Assembly (NCBI GenBank): GCA_023954375.1
Contig: JAMLIC010000005.1
Location: 243,676-307,675, forward strand
From: Planctomycetota bacterium
GTDB lineage: Bacteria > Planctomycetota > J058
DNA: 64,000 bases
Reading direction: 5' to 3'
The notes beneath the pieces are model-generated. The model ran no database searches. It was not told the DNA's origin and saw only the letters and a program-made list of their open reading frames with translations. A program made the position numbers and the translations under genes. Shown one piece after another: positions 10,030 to 18,052 of the stretch; positions within the stretch are counted from its first letter, which is position 1; each line of letters starts with the position of its first letter.

Positions 10030-11418
10030 TCAGCGCGAGCGGCCCAGGTTGCGGTCGAGCAGCGCGGCGCTGGAGGCGCTCATGCGGCTGTTGCGGTTCG
10101 AGAGCAGCTGCGCGCCGGTGGCGGTGCGCATGACCCCGATCGAGTCCGTGTCGTCGTGCGGCAGCCCGACCGAGTGGCCGACCTCGTGGGCGATCACCGC
10201 GCCGAGCGCGTGCCCCCAGTCGGCCGCGGCGGAGAGGATCCGCTGCAGTCGCGCGTCCTCCTGCGCCGTGCCGTCGCCCAGGGCGTAGCTGCCGTCGAGG
10301 TAGCGCCGGTCGCGCGCCGTCAGCGCCGGGTCGAGCACCGAGCGCTGGCCGAAGATCTGGCGCGAGAACACGCCCAGCCGGCCCGCCGTCGAGTTGTCCT
10401 CGCGGCCGCGGTTGCCGGCGTCGTAGATCGAGACGCCGAGCGTGCTGCTCGTCGTCGCGTGGCGCCCGCCCACGGCCTGCCGCGAGTGGGTCCGGCCGGG
10501 CGTCCCGCCCGGGCTCGTGGCGGTGAACGAGATCCGCCAGCTCCGCCCGGCGACCGGGCGCCCGTCGGACGTGCGCAGGTACTTCTGCGCGCACCACGAG
10601 ATCGCCTGGCCCACGATCAGGTCGCGCGCAAGTCGGTCGGTCGTCGCGTCGCCGGAGCGCAGGCCGTGGCGGGCCATGTCGTCGAGGAACGTCGTCGCCC
10701 GCAGGTCGAAGTCGATGTGCCACACGTCGGTGTTCGGCTCGGGCTGGAAGGCCGAGGGGCGCACCCCGGGGGGCGTCGCGGCAGGAGCAGGAGCGGGAGC
10801 GGGAGCGGGAGCAGGAGCGGGAGCGGGAGCAGGGGCCGGAGCAGGGGCCGGAGCGGGCGCGGGCGGCGGCGGGGCCGCGGCGGGCGCGGTCGATGAGGTC
10901 GGCGTCGCGGTGGGCTGGAACCGGCCCTCGAAGACGGCGTCGGGGATCGCGCCGAGGAAGGAGAGGGCGGCGCCGCCGGCGCCGCGCGCGAGCGGGGCGC
11001 CGTCCTGGTCGAGGACGCCGCGCGTGAGGACCAGCCGCACCTCGCGCCCCTCGCGGAAGGCCCGCCGCGGGGTGAAGGCGACGCGGGTGCCGGCCGCGTC
11101 GAGCGCGCTCACGTCGCCGTCGAGCGGGGCGAACGAGCCGCCCGGGTTGGTGTCGGTGTCCTCGAGCGCGACGAGCGTCGCGCCCGGCCGCACGGTCGAG
11201 AGGTCGACGGGCCGCGAGAAGGTCAGGGTCAGCCGCGGCGTCGACGCCGCCGGGGCCCGGTCGGGCGTCAGGTCGACGACCTCGAACGTCGCGCCCGTCG
11301 CGGCCACGGGCGCGGCGGTCGCGCCGGCGCCGCCGCCCCCGCCCGACGAGCCGCCGCCGCACCCGACGGCGGCGATCCCGAACGCGACGACGCTGATCCC
11401 GACGACGACCCGGCGCAT
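10030..11418 (-). CDS. Metzincin-like zinc metalloprotease lipoprotein
   Basis: The protein has 462 residues from the ATG at 11418, which has GGGAGG 8 nt upstream. A lipoprotein signal ends at GIAAVGC (C20), followed by a Gly/Ser tether. Residues about 35-70 resemble a bacterial Ig-like Big_5 domain. A low-complexity Pro-Ala stalk lies near 183-212. The C-terminal half has HEVGHSVGLPH (near residues 410-420), the extended zinc motif HExxHxxGxxH, with DSIGVMRT downstream as a possible Met-turn. It is predicted to be an outer-face, zinc-dependent endopeptidase. The substrate is not evident. Confidence 0.78.
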   Translation of the reverse strand: MRRVVVGISVVAFGIAAVGCGGGSSGGGGGAGATAAPVAATGATFEVVDLTPDRAPAASTPRLTLTFSRPVDLSTVRPGATLVALEDTDTNPGGSFAPLDGDVSALDAAGTRVAFTPRRAFREGREVRLVLTRGVLDQDGAPLARGAGGAALSFLGAIPDAVFEGRFQPTATPTSSTAPAAAPPPPAPAPAPAPAPAPAPAPAPAPAPAPAPAATPPGVRPSAFQPEPNTDVWHIDFDLRATTFLDDMARHGLRSGDATTDRLARDLIVGQAISWCAQKYLRTSDGRPVAGRSWRISFTATSPGGTPGRTHSRQAVGGRHATTSSTLGVSIYDAGNRGREDNSTAGRLGVFSRQIFGQRSVLDPALTARDRRYLDGSYALGDGTAQEDARLQRILSAAADWGHALGAVIAHEVGHSVGLPHDDTDSIGVMRTATGAQLLSNRNSRMSASSAALLDRNLGRSR

Positions 11419-11568
11419 GGCGTCCTCCCTCGTCTTGCGCCGCACCTGGGCAAGCGGCGGTCCGCGCCCGCTCGAGGCGCCTCAAGTCGAGGCGGATCGG
11501 CGACATCCGGCGTGGCTTTTGCCCCCGGCTGACACGTGACAGAGGCGCGACACGCCGCGACCTCATGC

Positions 11569-11610
11569 GTGCGCACGTCGTGCGCGCAGGCCCGCGCACG
11601 ACGTGCGCAC
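11569..11610. repeat. Perfect 18-bp inverted repeat in a divergent promoter region
   Basis: Arms GTGCGCACGTCGTGCGCG (11569-11586) and its exact reverse complement (11593-11610) flank a 6-nt loop CAGGCC. It lies between the start codons of two divergent genes (11418 minus, 11678 plus). A terminator role is therefore unlikely, and an operator or cruciform is more plausible. No T-tract follows on either strand. Confidence 0.7.
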
Positions 11611-11665
11611 ACTGCGCGCGGCGTGCGCAGCGGCGTGTGTCACGCGACCGTCAGGAGCGCCGCGG

Positions 11666-11671
11666 TATCGT
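11666..11671 (+). promoter_or_regulatory. -10-like box TATCGT, leaderless start
   Basis: TATCGT ends exactly 6 nt before the ATG at 11678. That gene has no Shine-Dalgarno site at usable spacing. It is one of eight boxes with this geometry in the window. Confidence 0.45.
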
Positions 11672-11677
11672 GCCCCC

Positions 11678-12868
11678 ATGAACTGCACCTCGCCGTGGAC
11701 CCTCGACCCGACGATCGACTTCCTCAACCACGGCTCGTTCGGGGCCTGTCCGGCCGCCGTGCTCGCCGCGCAGGACGCCCTGCGCGCGCGCATGGAGCGC
11801 CAGCCGGTGCAGTTCTTCGTGCGCGACCTCGAGGCGCTCCAGGCGGAGGCCCGCGCCGCCCTCGGCCGCTTCGTCGGCGCCGACCCGGACGACCTGGCCG
11901 CCGTCCCGAACGCCACGACCGGCGTGAGCACCGTGCTCCGCGCGCTCGACCTCGCCCCGGGCGACGAGCTGCTCACGACCGATCACGCGTACGGGGCCTG
12001 CAAGAACGCCCTCGACGCCGTCGCCGCGCGCGCGGGCGCGCGGGTCGTCGTGGCGCGCATCCCCTTCCCGCTCGCCTCGGAGGACGACGTCGTCGAGCCC
12101 GTCCTCGCGGCCGTGACGCCGAGGACGCGCCTGGCGCTCCTCGACCACGTGACGAGCCCGACCGGCCTCGTGTTCCCGGTGCGGCGCCTCGTGGCGGCGC
12201 TCGCCGCGAGGGGCGTCGACGCGCTGGTCGACGCCGCGCACGCGCCGGGGATGGTCGACGTCGACCTCGACGAGACCGGCGCCGCCTACACGACCGGCAA
12301 CTGCCACAAGTGGCTCTGCGCGCCCAAGGGCGCCGCCTTCCTGCACGTGCGGCGGGACCGGCAGGCGGCCCTGCGGCCGCTCGTCGTCAGCCACGGGGCG
12401 ACGCGCCCGCTGGGCACGAGCACCCGCTTCCGGCTCGAGTTCGACTGGACGGGCACGAGCGACCCGACCGCGTTCCTCTGCGTCCCGGCCGCGCTCGAGC
12501 ACCTGGGCGGCCTCCTCCCGGGCGGCTGGCCGGCCCTGCGGGCGGCGAACCGGGCCCTGGCGCTCGAGGCGCGGCGGACCCTGTGCGCGGCGCTCGACGT
12601 CGCGCCGCCCGCGCCCGAGGCCATGCTGGGCTCGCTCGCCGCCGTGCCGCTGCCCGACGCGCCGCCGGGCGCCCGGCCCTCGCGCTGGGGGACCGAGCCG
12701 CTCCAGGAGGCGCTCCTGGCGCGCTGGCGGCTCGAGGTGCCGGTGTTCCCCTGGCCCGCGAGGCCGCGCCGCCTCGTGCGCGTCTCGGCGCAGCGCTACA
12801 ACCACCCGGCGCAGTACGAGCGCCTCGGGCGGGCGCTGGTCACGCTGCTGGCCGAGGAGGGCGCGTAG
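11678..12868 (+). CDS. Class V PLP-dependent enzyme, isopenicillin-N-epimerase-like
   Basis: A 396-residue fold-type I, class V aminotransferase-like protein (CefD/cysteine desulfurase branch). The N-terminus LDPTIDFLNHGSFGACP is the typical class V opening. PNATTGVST binds the cofactor phosphate, LVDAAHAPG supplies the ring-stacking aspartate, and the Schiff-base lysine is predicted as K211 in TGNCHKWLCAPKG. The end follows the family (VRVSAQRYN). Members include racemases/epimerases and desulfurases; the substrate cannot be read from sequence. It stands alone, divergent from the metalloprotease gene and with its 3' end facing the next cluster. Confidence 0.88.
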   Translation: MNCTSPWTLDPTIDFLNHGSFGACPAAVLAAQDALRARMERQPVQFFVRDLEALQAEARAALGRFVGADPDDLAAVPNATTGVSTVLRALDLAPGDELLTTDHAYGACKNALDAVAARAGARVVVARIPFPLASEDDVVEPVLAAVTPRTRLALLDHVTSPTGLVFPVRRLVAALAARGVDALVDAAHAPGMVDVDLDETGAAYTTGNCHKWLCAPKGAAFLHVRRDRQAALRPLVVSHGATRPLGTSTRFRLEFDWTGTSDPTAFLCVPAALEHLGGLLPGGWPALRAANRALALEARRTLCAALDVAPPAPEAMLGSLAAVPLPDAPPGARPSRWGTEPLQEALLARWRLEVPVFPWPARPRRLVRVSAQRYNHPAQYERLGRALVTLLAEEGA

Positions 12869-12901
12869 GAGCGCAGCCTGCAGCGGCCCCCGGGGCGCGC
12901 G

Positions 12902-14149
12902 TCACGGCTCCGCCAGCGCCCAGCCGGCCACGAGGCCCCTCGCGAGCACGTCGACCTCGGCGGGATCGTCGACCACGTCGAGCGCGGCGCGCAGGGCGGC
13001 CGCCGGCGCGCGCGCTCCCAGGGCGCAGGCGAGCGCGGCGCGGAGCGCCTCGAGCGGGTGCACCGCCCGGTCCCCCGGCGCGGCGCGGTCGAGCTCGCCC
13101 GGGGCCAGGTCGTCGGCGCAGGCGGCCACGCGCTCGCGCGCCGCGGCCGTCGGCCGCTCGGCCCACTCGCGCAGGGCGTCGCAGGCGTGCTGCGCGCGCT
13201 GCACGACGTCGCCGCGCACCGCGTGGCCGCGCGGCGTGGCGGGCGCCAGGAGCCAGGTCGTCATCAGCGGGGTCCGGAGCAGGTGGCCGGCGACGCCAGC
13301 CGCGGCGCGCGCGGCCAGGGCCGGACGGAGCTCTGCGAGCCCCTCGACCCACGTGACGACGTCGACTGGCGGCACGGGTGGGAGGTCCAGGGCCGCCGCC
13401 GCGCCCGCCTCGCCCGCGTAGGCCGCGAGCCCCAGGCGGGACCGCGGCACCTCGCCCTCGCGCAGGCGCGCGCGCAGGTACGCGCCGACGCCGTCGGGCG
13501 TCTCCGGGCCCGCGGGCGCGTAGGCGTGCCCCGGGCCGAGCGCCCACGCGAGCACGGGGGCGACCACGGCCGGGAGGGCCGCGGGCCAGGGGAGGGTCCC
13601 CTTGCGCGCCGCGTGCGTGACCCGGCGCAGCGCCGCGCCGACGCTCTCCGGGTCGGGCGCGAGGGCGAGGAGGCAGCCGTCGCTCAGGCAGATCGCGACG
13701 AGCGCCCGCTCGAACAAGCCCCTCTGCGCGGTCTGGAGCTCGAGCGCGGCCACCCCGTCCCGCGCCGCGCGCAGGGCGCGGCGGTCCTCGTCGCCCGGCG
13801 TCGCCGGCCAGCGCTCGAGGAGGTCGCAGGCGTGGGCGGCGGCCGGATCGGGCTCGGCCGCCGCGGTCAGCCCTGCCCGCGCGGCGGCGACGAGCGCCCG
13901 CAGGAGCGCCCGGCGGCCCTCGGCGTCGACCGCCGCCACCCACGACGACCAGGGGACGTGGTCGCCCGCCGGCGCGGCGTCGCCCAGCGCCGCGCGCGCG
14001 GGCCCGTGGCGCAGGTAGGCGGCGACCTCGACGCGCGGGCGCGCGAGGCGCCCCGCGCGCAGGGCCTCGGCGAGGTAGCGCGCCTCGTCGTCCGGGTGCC
14101 CGCTGCGGCGCCAGGTTCGCTCCAGCGCCCTCAGCGCCTCGTCGCTCAC
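12902..14149 (-). CDS. Unknown protein, tandem paralogue 3 (415 aa)
   Basis: I do not recognise a function. The first 75 residues match those of the next two upstream genes: an ALRALERTW-type helix, PDDEARYLAEALRAGRLA, then AAYLRHGPARAALG and a tryptophan after a PAGDHVPW loop. The rest is Ala/Leu-rich helix with one large middle region. The N-terminal block recalls the recurring TIGR02996-type companion domain of myxobacterial proteins, but I cannot confirm this. It starts with GTG overlapping the previous stop (GTGA, 14149-14146). No signal peptide or membrane segment. Confidence 0.75.
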   Translation of the reverse strand: MSDEALRALERTWRRSGHPDDEARYLAEALRAGRLARPRVEVAAYLRHGPARAALGDAAPAGDHVPWSSWVAAVDAEGRRALLRALVAAARAGLTAAAEPDPAAAHACDLLERWPATPGDEDRRALRAARDGVAALELQTAQRGLFERALVAICLSDGCLLALAPDPESVGAALRRVTHAARKGTLPWPAALPAVVAPVLAWALGPGHAYAPAGPETPDGVGAYLRARLREGEVPRSRLGLAAYAGEAGAAAALDLPPVPPVDVVTWVEGLAELRPALAARAAAGVAGHLLRTPLMTTWLLAPATPRGHAVRGDVVQRAQHACDALREWAERPTAAARERVAACADDLAPGELDRAAPGDRAVHPLEALRAALACALGARAPAAALRAALDVVDDPAEVDVLARGLVAGWALAEP

Positions 14150-14733
14150 GGGTCCCCCGGGCCGAGCGCCCAGCGCACGAGCGGGTCCGCCGGCGCCCCG
14201 GCGTCGCGCAGGGCGAGGAGGCAGGGCTCGAGGGGGTCCTCGCCCCAGGTCAGGCCGGTGAGCGCGCCCGCCCCCCGGGCGGCGTCCCGCGCCGCCCGGG
14301 CGAAGGCCGCCCGCTCGGGCGAGGCGCCGCCGCCGGCCAGGCCCGCGAGCTGCGGCTCGACCATGAGCAGGGTCGCCGCGTGGCCGTCGCACGGGCACGC
14401 GCTCCAGGCCTCGAGCGCCGCGAGCGCCTGCGCCAGGGCGGCCCGCGGGCTGGGGACGTCGGCCCAGCCCGCGCGCAGGCGCGCCACGGCCGCGCGGACC
14501 AGCGCCAGGCGGCCGGCCTCGTCGAGCGCGGCCACCCAGGCCGCGCAGGCGTCGCCCGGCGGCACGCCGAGCGCCTGCCGCGCCGCCGCGTGGCCGAGGA
14601 ACGCGGCCAGCGCCAGCCGCTCGCGCGCGAGCCGCCCCGCGCGCAGGGCGCCGGCGAGGACGCGCGCCTCGTCGGCCGGGTCGTCGCCCTGCCGCAGCCG
14701 CCGCTCGCGCTCGCGCTGCGCGTCGTCGCTCAC
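14146..14733 (-). CDS. Unknown protein, short tandem paralogue 2 (195 aa)
   Basis: This is the shortest of three tandem relatives. It keeps the N-terminal block (PADEARVLAGALRAGRLA, then AAFLGHAAARQALG) and a cysteine pair CPCDGH that aligns with CPCGEH of the upstream copy, then ends where that copy has its middle domain. It ends on VRWALGPGDP, which resembles VRWALGAAH in the middle of the longer copy, so it looks like a truncated duplicate. The GTG start overlaps the preceding stop (GTGA, 14733-14730). No function can be given. Confidence 0.72.
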   Translation of the reverse strand: MSDDAQRERERRLRQGDDPADEARVLAGALRAGRLARERLALAAFLGHAAARQALGVPPGDACAAWVAALDEAGRLALVRAAVARLRAGWADVPSPRAALAQALAALEAWSACPCDGHAATLLMVEPQLAGLAGGGASPERAAFARAARDAARGAGALTGLTWGEDPLEPCLLALRDAGAPADPLVRWALGPGDP

Positions 14734-16073
14734 CGGGCCTCCTCGGCCGGGCGCAGCGCCCACCAGGCGACCTCGCGGCGCAGGCTCGCGAGGCGCTCGG
14801 CCGCGTCGGGGCAAGGGACCGCGGCGCGCCGCACGAGGTCGACCGGGTCGCCCTCGCCGGCGCAAGCCAGGCGGATCGCCTCCTCGAGGAGCGCGAGGGC
14901 CGAGGTCGTGGGTCCGCCGGCGGCGAGCGCCGCCCGGACCTGCGCCACGCGCGGGTCGGCGGCCAGCGCGGCCAGCGCGTCCGCGTGGGCCTCGAGCGCG
15001 CGCCGGGCGTCGTCGGCGGGCGCGTCGGCCCAGCGCCGCACGGCGTCGCCGGCCTCCAGGAGCGCGCGCGTGCCGTGGACGAACACGTCGCCGCCCTCCT
15101 CCGCCGTGCGCTCGAGGAGGTGCCCCCACTCGGTCCACGGGTCGACCGCCTCGACCACGTACCACGCCGCGGCCCGCGGCGCCCAGCCGGCGCCCCAGCG
15201 CGCGAGCCCGGCCACCCACGCGTCGGGCGCGGTGACCTCCGGCGCGGCGGCCTCCTGCCCCTCGGCGCCCCCGTCGCCCTGGATCACCAGCGCCGCGCGG
15301 GCCGCCGGCGCGAGGGCGTACGCGGCGAGCGTCACGGCGTCACGGGCGAGGTCGCCGCGGGCGACGCGCTCGAGCAGCCAGCGGGCCTCGGCCTCGAGGT
15401 CGTCCCGGGCCGGCGCCGGGGTCAGCGCGTGCGCCGCGCCCAGCGCCCAGCGGACGAGCGGCTCTAGGCCCAGGCCCACCGGCCCGCGCCGGCGCGCCGC
15501 GCCGAGGAGCCCGCGCATGAGGAGCCCGAGCGGGTCCTCGCCGAGGACGGCGTCGGCGCGCTCGCCCGCGGCGCGGCACACCGCGCGCAGCAGGCTGGCC
15601 GCCCGGAGGAGCGTCGGCTCGCCGCCCGTGGGCTCGTCGAGGCCGGCCGCGTCGTAGGCGGGATGGCCGAGCGTCTCGGGCGGCTCCGCCTGCTCGACGG
15701 CCCGGGCGTGCTCGCCGCACGGGCAGGCGCACCACGCCTCGACCGCCCGCAGAGCCTCGGCGAGGCCCGCGTGGCGCTCCTCCGCGACCGCCCTCGCGAG
15801 GTCGAGCTGCACCAGCGCCCCCAGGAGCAGGGCGGCGCGGCCGGGCGCGTCGAGCGCGCGACGCCACCGCGCCCAGGGCACGAAGTCCCCCGCCGGCGCG
15901 CCGTCGCCGAGCGCCGCGCGCGCCGGGCCGTGGCCGAGGTAGGCCGCGAGCTCCAGCCGCGCCGGCGGGAGGCGCCCGCTCCGCAGCCGCTCGGCGAGGA
16001 CCCGCGCCTCGTCGGCGGGGTCCTCCGTGGCGCGCCAGCGCCGCTCCAGCTCACGCAGGGCCGTGTCGGTCAC
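14730..16073 (-). CDS. Unknown protein, tandem paralogue 1 (447 aa)
   Basis: The longest of the three tandem relatives. The shared N-terminal block (PADEARVLAERLRSGRLP, AAYLGHGPARAALG, PAGDFVPW) is followed by helices with CACPCGEH, and then by a second copy-like segment (EARWLLERVARGDLAR, AAYALAPAARAAL). The protein therefore seems to be built of two halves with the same layout. I choose the GTG at 16073 by analogy with the two paralogues and because a CATCGT box lies 6 nt upstream. Another in-frame GTG lies at 16127. It is soluble and Ala-rich. Confidence 0.72.
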   Translation of the reverse strand: MTDTALRELERRWRATEDPADEARVLAERLRSGRLPPARLELAAYLGHGPARAALGDGAPAGDFVPWARWRRALDAPGRAALLLGALVQLDLARAVAEERHAGLAEALRAVEAWCACPCGEHARAVEQAEPPETLGHPAYDAAGLDEPTGGEPTLLRAASLLRAVCRAAGERADAVLGEDPLGLLMRGLLGAARRRGPVGLGLEPLVRWALGAAHALTPAPARDDLEAEARWLLERVARGDLARDAVTLAAYALAPAARAALVIQGDGGAEGQEAAAPEVTAPDAWVAGLARWGAGWAPRAAAWYVVEAVDPWTEWGHLLERTAEEGGDVFVHGTRALLEAGDAVRRWADAPADDARRALEAHADALAALAADPRVAQVRAALAAGGPTTSALALLEEAIRLACAGEGDPVDLVRRAAVPCPDAAERLASLRREVAWWALRPAEEAR

Positions 16074-16079
16074 GCCCCC

Positions 16080-16085
16080 ACGATG
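16080..16085 (-). promoter_or_regulatory. -10-like box CATCGT, leaderless start
   Basis: CATCGT on the minus strand is followed by 6 nt and then the GTG at 16073. It has the same geometry as the TATCGT box at 11666. Confidence 0.38.
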
Positions 16086-16144
16086 CCCGATCCGGGCCAG
16101 GTCGTGGTCCGGGAGCGGCGAGGGCACGTCCGCGCCAGACGGAC

Positions 16145-16507
16145 CTACGGGGGGCCGATGACCTCGCGCACGGCCGCGAGCAGGCGCGCGACCGTGACCG
16201 GCTTGGCGAGGAAGACCCGCGAGTCGCCCACGAGCGCCTCGGCCGACGCGCGCGCCATGGCGCTCATCACGATCACCGGGATCGCGCCGAGGGTCGGGCT
16301 CTCGCCGAGGCGCCGCAGGAGGTCCACGCCGCTCATGGTCGGCATCATCAGGTCCGTGATGATGAGGTCCGCCCGCGCGGCGTCCAGCCGCTCGAGCGCC
16401 TCGACCCCGTTGGACGCGGTGACGACGGCGTAGCCCTCGTCCTGCAGGACCGTCCCGATCCCCCAGGCGAGCGCCGCCTCGTCGTCCACGACCAGCACGG
16501 TCTTCAT
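16145..16507 (-). CDS. Single-domain response regulator paired with KaiC-like ATPase
   Basis: A 120-residue receiver: VLVVDDE at the N-terminus, phospho-acceptor D52 in ITDLMMP, and switch lysine in FLAKPVT. Its ATG overlaps the TGA of the KaiC-like gene (ATGA, 16507-16504), so the two are probably made in fixed ratio. There is no output domain. The link to a KaiC-type ATPase suggests that phosphorylation of the receiver reports or controls the ATPase state. Confidence 0.92.
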   Translation of the reverse strand: MKTVLVVDDEAALAWGIGTVLQDEGYAVVTASNGVEALERLDAARADLIITDLMMPTMSGVDLLRRLGESPTLGAIPVIVMSAMARASAEALVGDSRVFLAKPVTVARLLAAVREVIGPP

Positions 16508-17979
16508 CCCGGCGGCGCCGCCTCCCCGGTCGGGGTCGACACGACGTCGGGCGCGCTGGTGCGCAGGACGCCCTGCAGGATCGCGCTCGCCCGCTCGGGC
16601 GTCGCGTCGACGTGGACGCCGCGCGGCGTGATCGTCAGCTCGCGCAGCGCCGCGTCGTGGGGGTCCTGGCCGATCTTCGTCACGCAGAGCAGCCGGTGCG
16701 TCTGCGAGCCGACCTCGACCAGGCGGAGGTGGACGATGTTGTCCACGAGGGCCGAGACCCCGCTCACCGGCAGGGGCGGCTCCTCCGAGGCGATGTCGCG
16801 CGCCTCCATCGTCAGGACCACGGCGACGTCCATCCCGCGGAGCGCGTGGAAGAGCGTGCCGAAGAACTGCGCCGCGCGCGCCGGGTAGACGAGCGTGCTC
16901 ATGAGGCTCCCCAGCCCGTCGATCACGAGGCGGCGCGCCCCCGAGCGGCGCAGGGCCTCGAGCAGCGCCTCGGCGTGGGCGTCGGCGAGCTCCTCCGCCT
17001 CGGGGCGCCAGAGCGCGGTCACCCGCCCCTCCTCGAGGGCCGCCCCGAGCGGCAGGCCGACGCCAACCGCCTTCTGCGCGAGCCGCGCCGGGCACTCGTG
17101 CAGCCCGAAGTAGAGCCCCCGCTCGTCGGCGTCGCCGCCGACGAGGAAGCTCAGCCCGATGAGCGTCTTGCCGACGCCCGCCGGTCCCTTGAGCAGCGTC
17201 ACCGACCCGGCGCGCAGGCCGCCGCCGAGCACGGCGTCGAGCCCCGCGACGCCGAGCGAGAGCCGGCGCGACGGGTCCGTCGGCTCGCGCCGCGGGATGA
17301 GCCCGAGCGCCTCGGTCCGCGGGTGGACGACCACGCCGTCGTGGTTGATCCGGTAGACGTGGCGGCCCGTGAGCTGCTCGCTCCCGCGGTGCTTGACCAC
17401 CTCGAGCTCGCGGATCGAGCGCAGGTCCACGGCGGTGGTCGCCAGCAGGATCAGCCCGTCGACCATCGTGCGCTCGGCGTAGTGCGCGTCGGGGTGGTTG
17501 GTGCCCGTGAGCAGGATGCAGGTGGCGCCCACGAGCTCGACGACGACCTGCAGCTCGTGGATGAACTTCTTCAGCTCGAGGTCGGACGGGGCCACGGCGC
17601 CGGCCGTCGGGACGCCGTCGAGCACCAGGAGCGACGCCTGCGTCTTGCGCAGCGTCGTGCGCAGGACCTCGAGCAGCCCGCCGAGCCCGGCGCGCTCCAG
17701 CTCGCCGTAGGCGCTCACGTAGTGCAGCGACGCGCCCACGACGCTCCGGTCGAAGAACGAGAACGTCTCGAGGAGCGCGAGCATGCGCCCGTGCGACTCG
17801 GTGAGCAGCGTGGCGTAGACGGCCCGCCCCCCCGATCGGGTGTGGTGGAAGCAGACCTGATTCCCCAGGGTCGTCTTCCCGCTGCCGGGCCGACCCATGA
17901 CCATGTAGATCCCGCCCCGGAGCAGGCCGCCGCGGAGGATCGTGTCGAGGCCTGGGACACCGGTGGTGACTCGTTCCAT
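16504..17979 (-). CDS. KaiC-like double RecA-domain ATPase
   Basis: The protein has 491 residues. Two RecA/KaiC domains lie in tandem, each opening with the family signature: TGVPGLDTIL with Walker A GRPGSGKTT (about 30-38), and LGVAGLDAVL with Walker A GPAGVGKT (about 260-267). Walker B-like strands are SLLVLDG and RLVIDGLG. It lacks the KaiC C-terminal tail needed for clock function, so it is a KaiC/RadA-family signalling ATPase and not clock KaiC. I choose the ATG at 17979 because GGGAG lies 8 nt before it; an in-frame GTG at 17988 is inside that ribosome site. It is flanked by two receivers. Confidence 0.88.
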   Translation of the reverse strand: MERVTTGVPGLDTILRGGLLRGGIYMVMGRPGSGKTTLGNQVCFHHTRSGGRAVYATLLTESHGRMLALLETFSFFDRSVVGASLHYVSAYGELERAGLGGLLEVLRTTLRKTQASLLVLDGVPTAGAVAPSDLELKKFIHELQVVVELVGATCILLTGTNHPDAHYAERTMVDGLILLATTAVDLRSIRELEVVKHRGSEQLTGRHVYRINHDGVVVHPRTEALGLIPRREPTDPSRRLSLGVAGLDAVLGGGLRAGSVTLLKGPAGVGKTLIGLSFLVGGDADERGLYFGLHECPARLAQKAVGVGLPLGAALEEGRVTALWRPEAEELADAHAEALLEALRRSGARRLVIDGLGSLMSTLVYPARAAQFFGTLFHALRGMDVAVVLTMEARDIASEEPPLPVSGVSALVDNIVHLRLVEVGSQTHRLLCVTKIGQDPHDAALRELTITPRGVHVDATPERASAILQGVLRTSAPDVVSTPTGEAAPPG

Positions 17980-17986
17980 GGCGTTC

Positions 17987-18016
17987 ACTCCCGTGGCGTT
18001 CGGGTTTCACGGGAGT
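17987..18016 (-). promoter_or_regulatory. Hairpin sequestering the ribosome site of the KaiC-like gene
   Basis: On the minus strand ACTCCCGTG (18016-18008), a 12-nt loop and CACGGGAGT (17995-17987) form a perfect 9-bp stem. The downstream arm contains the GGGAG that precedes the ATG at 17979. Folding of the mRNA would hide the ribosome site. Confidence 0.55.
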
Positions 18017-18026
18017 TTCGCAATGT

Positions 18027-18047
18027 CCCCCTCCCCGGGCGAGGGGG
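18027..18047 (-). terminator. Candidate terminator hairpin after receiver gene
   Basis: CCCCCTC and GAGGGGG (7-bp stem, 7-nt loop CCCGGGC on the plus strand) lie 6 nt past the stop of the receiver gene ending at 18053. There is no T-run, as is common at this GC content. Confidence 0.4.
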
Positions 18048-18052
18048 GTTGG

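Noticed and set aside
10784..10870. GGGAGC/GGAGCA simple repeats as a regulatory or CRISPR-like array
   Set aside because: They encode the Pro-Ala stalk of the metalloprotease in frame, with no spacers.
16504..17979. A circadian-clock KaiC
   Set aside because: No KaiA or KaiB genes nearby, and the C-terminal KaiC tail is missing.
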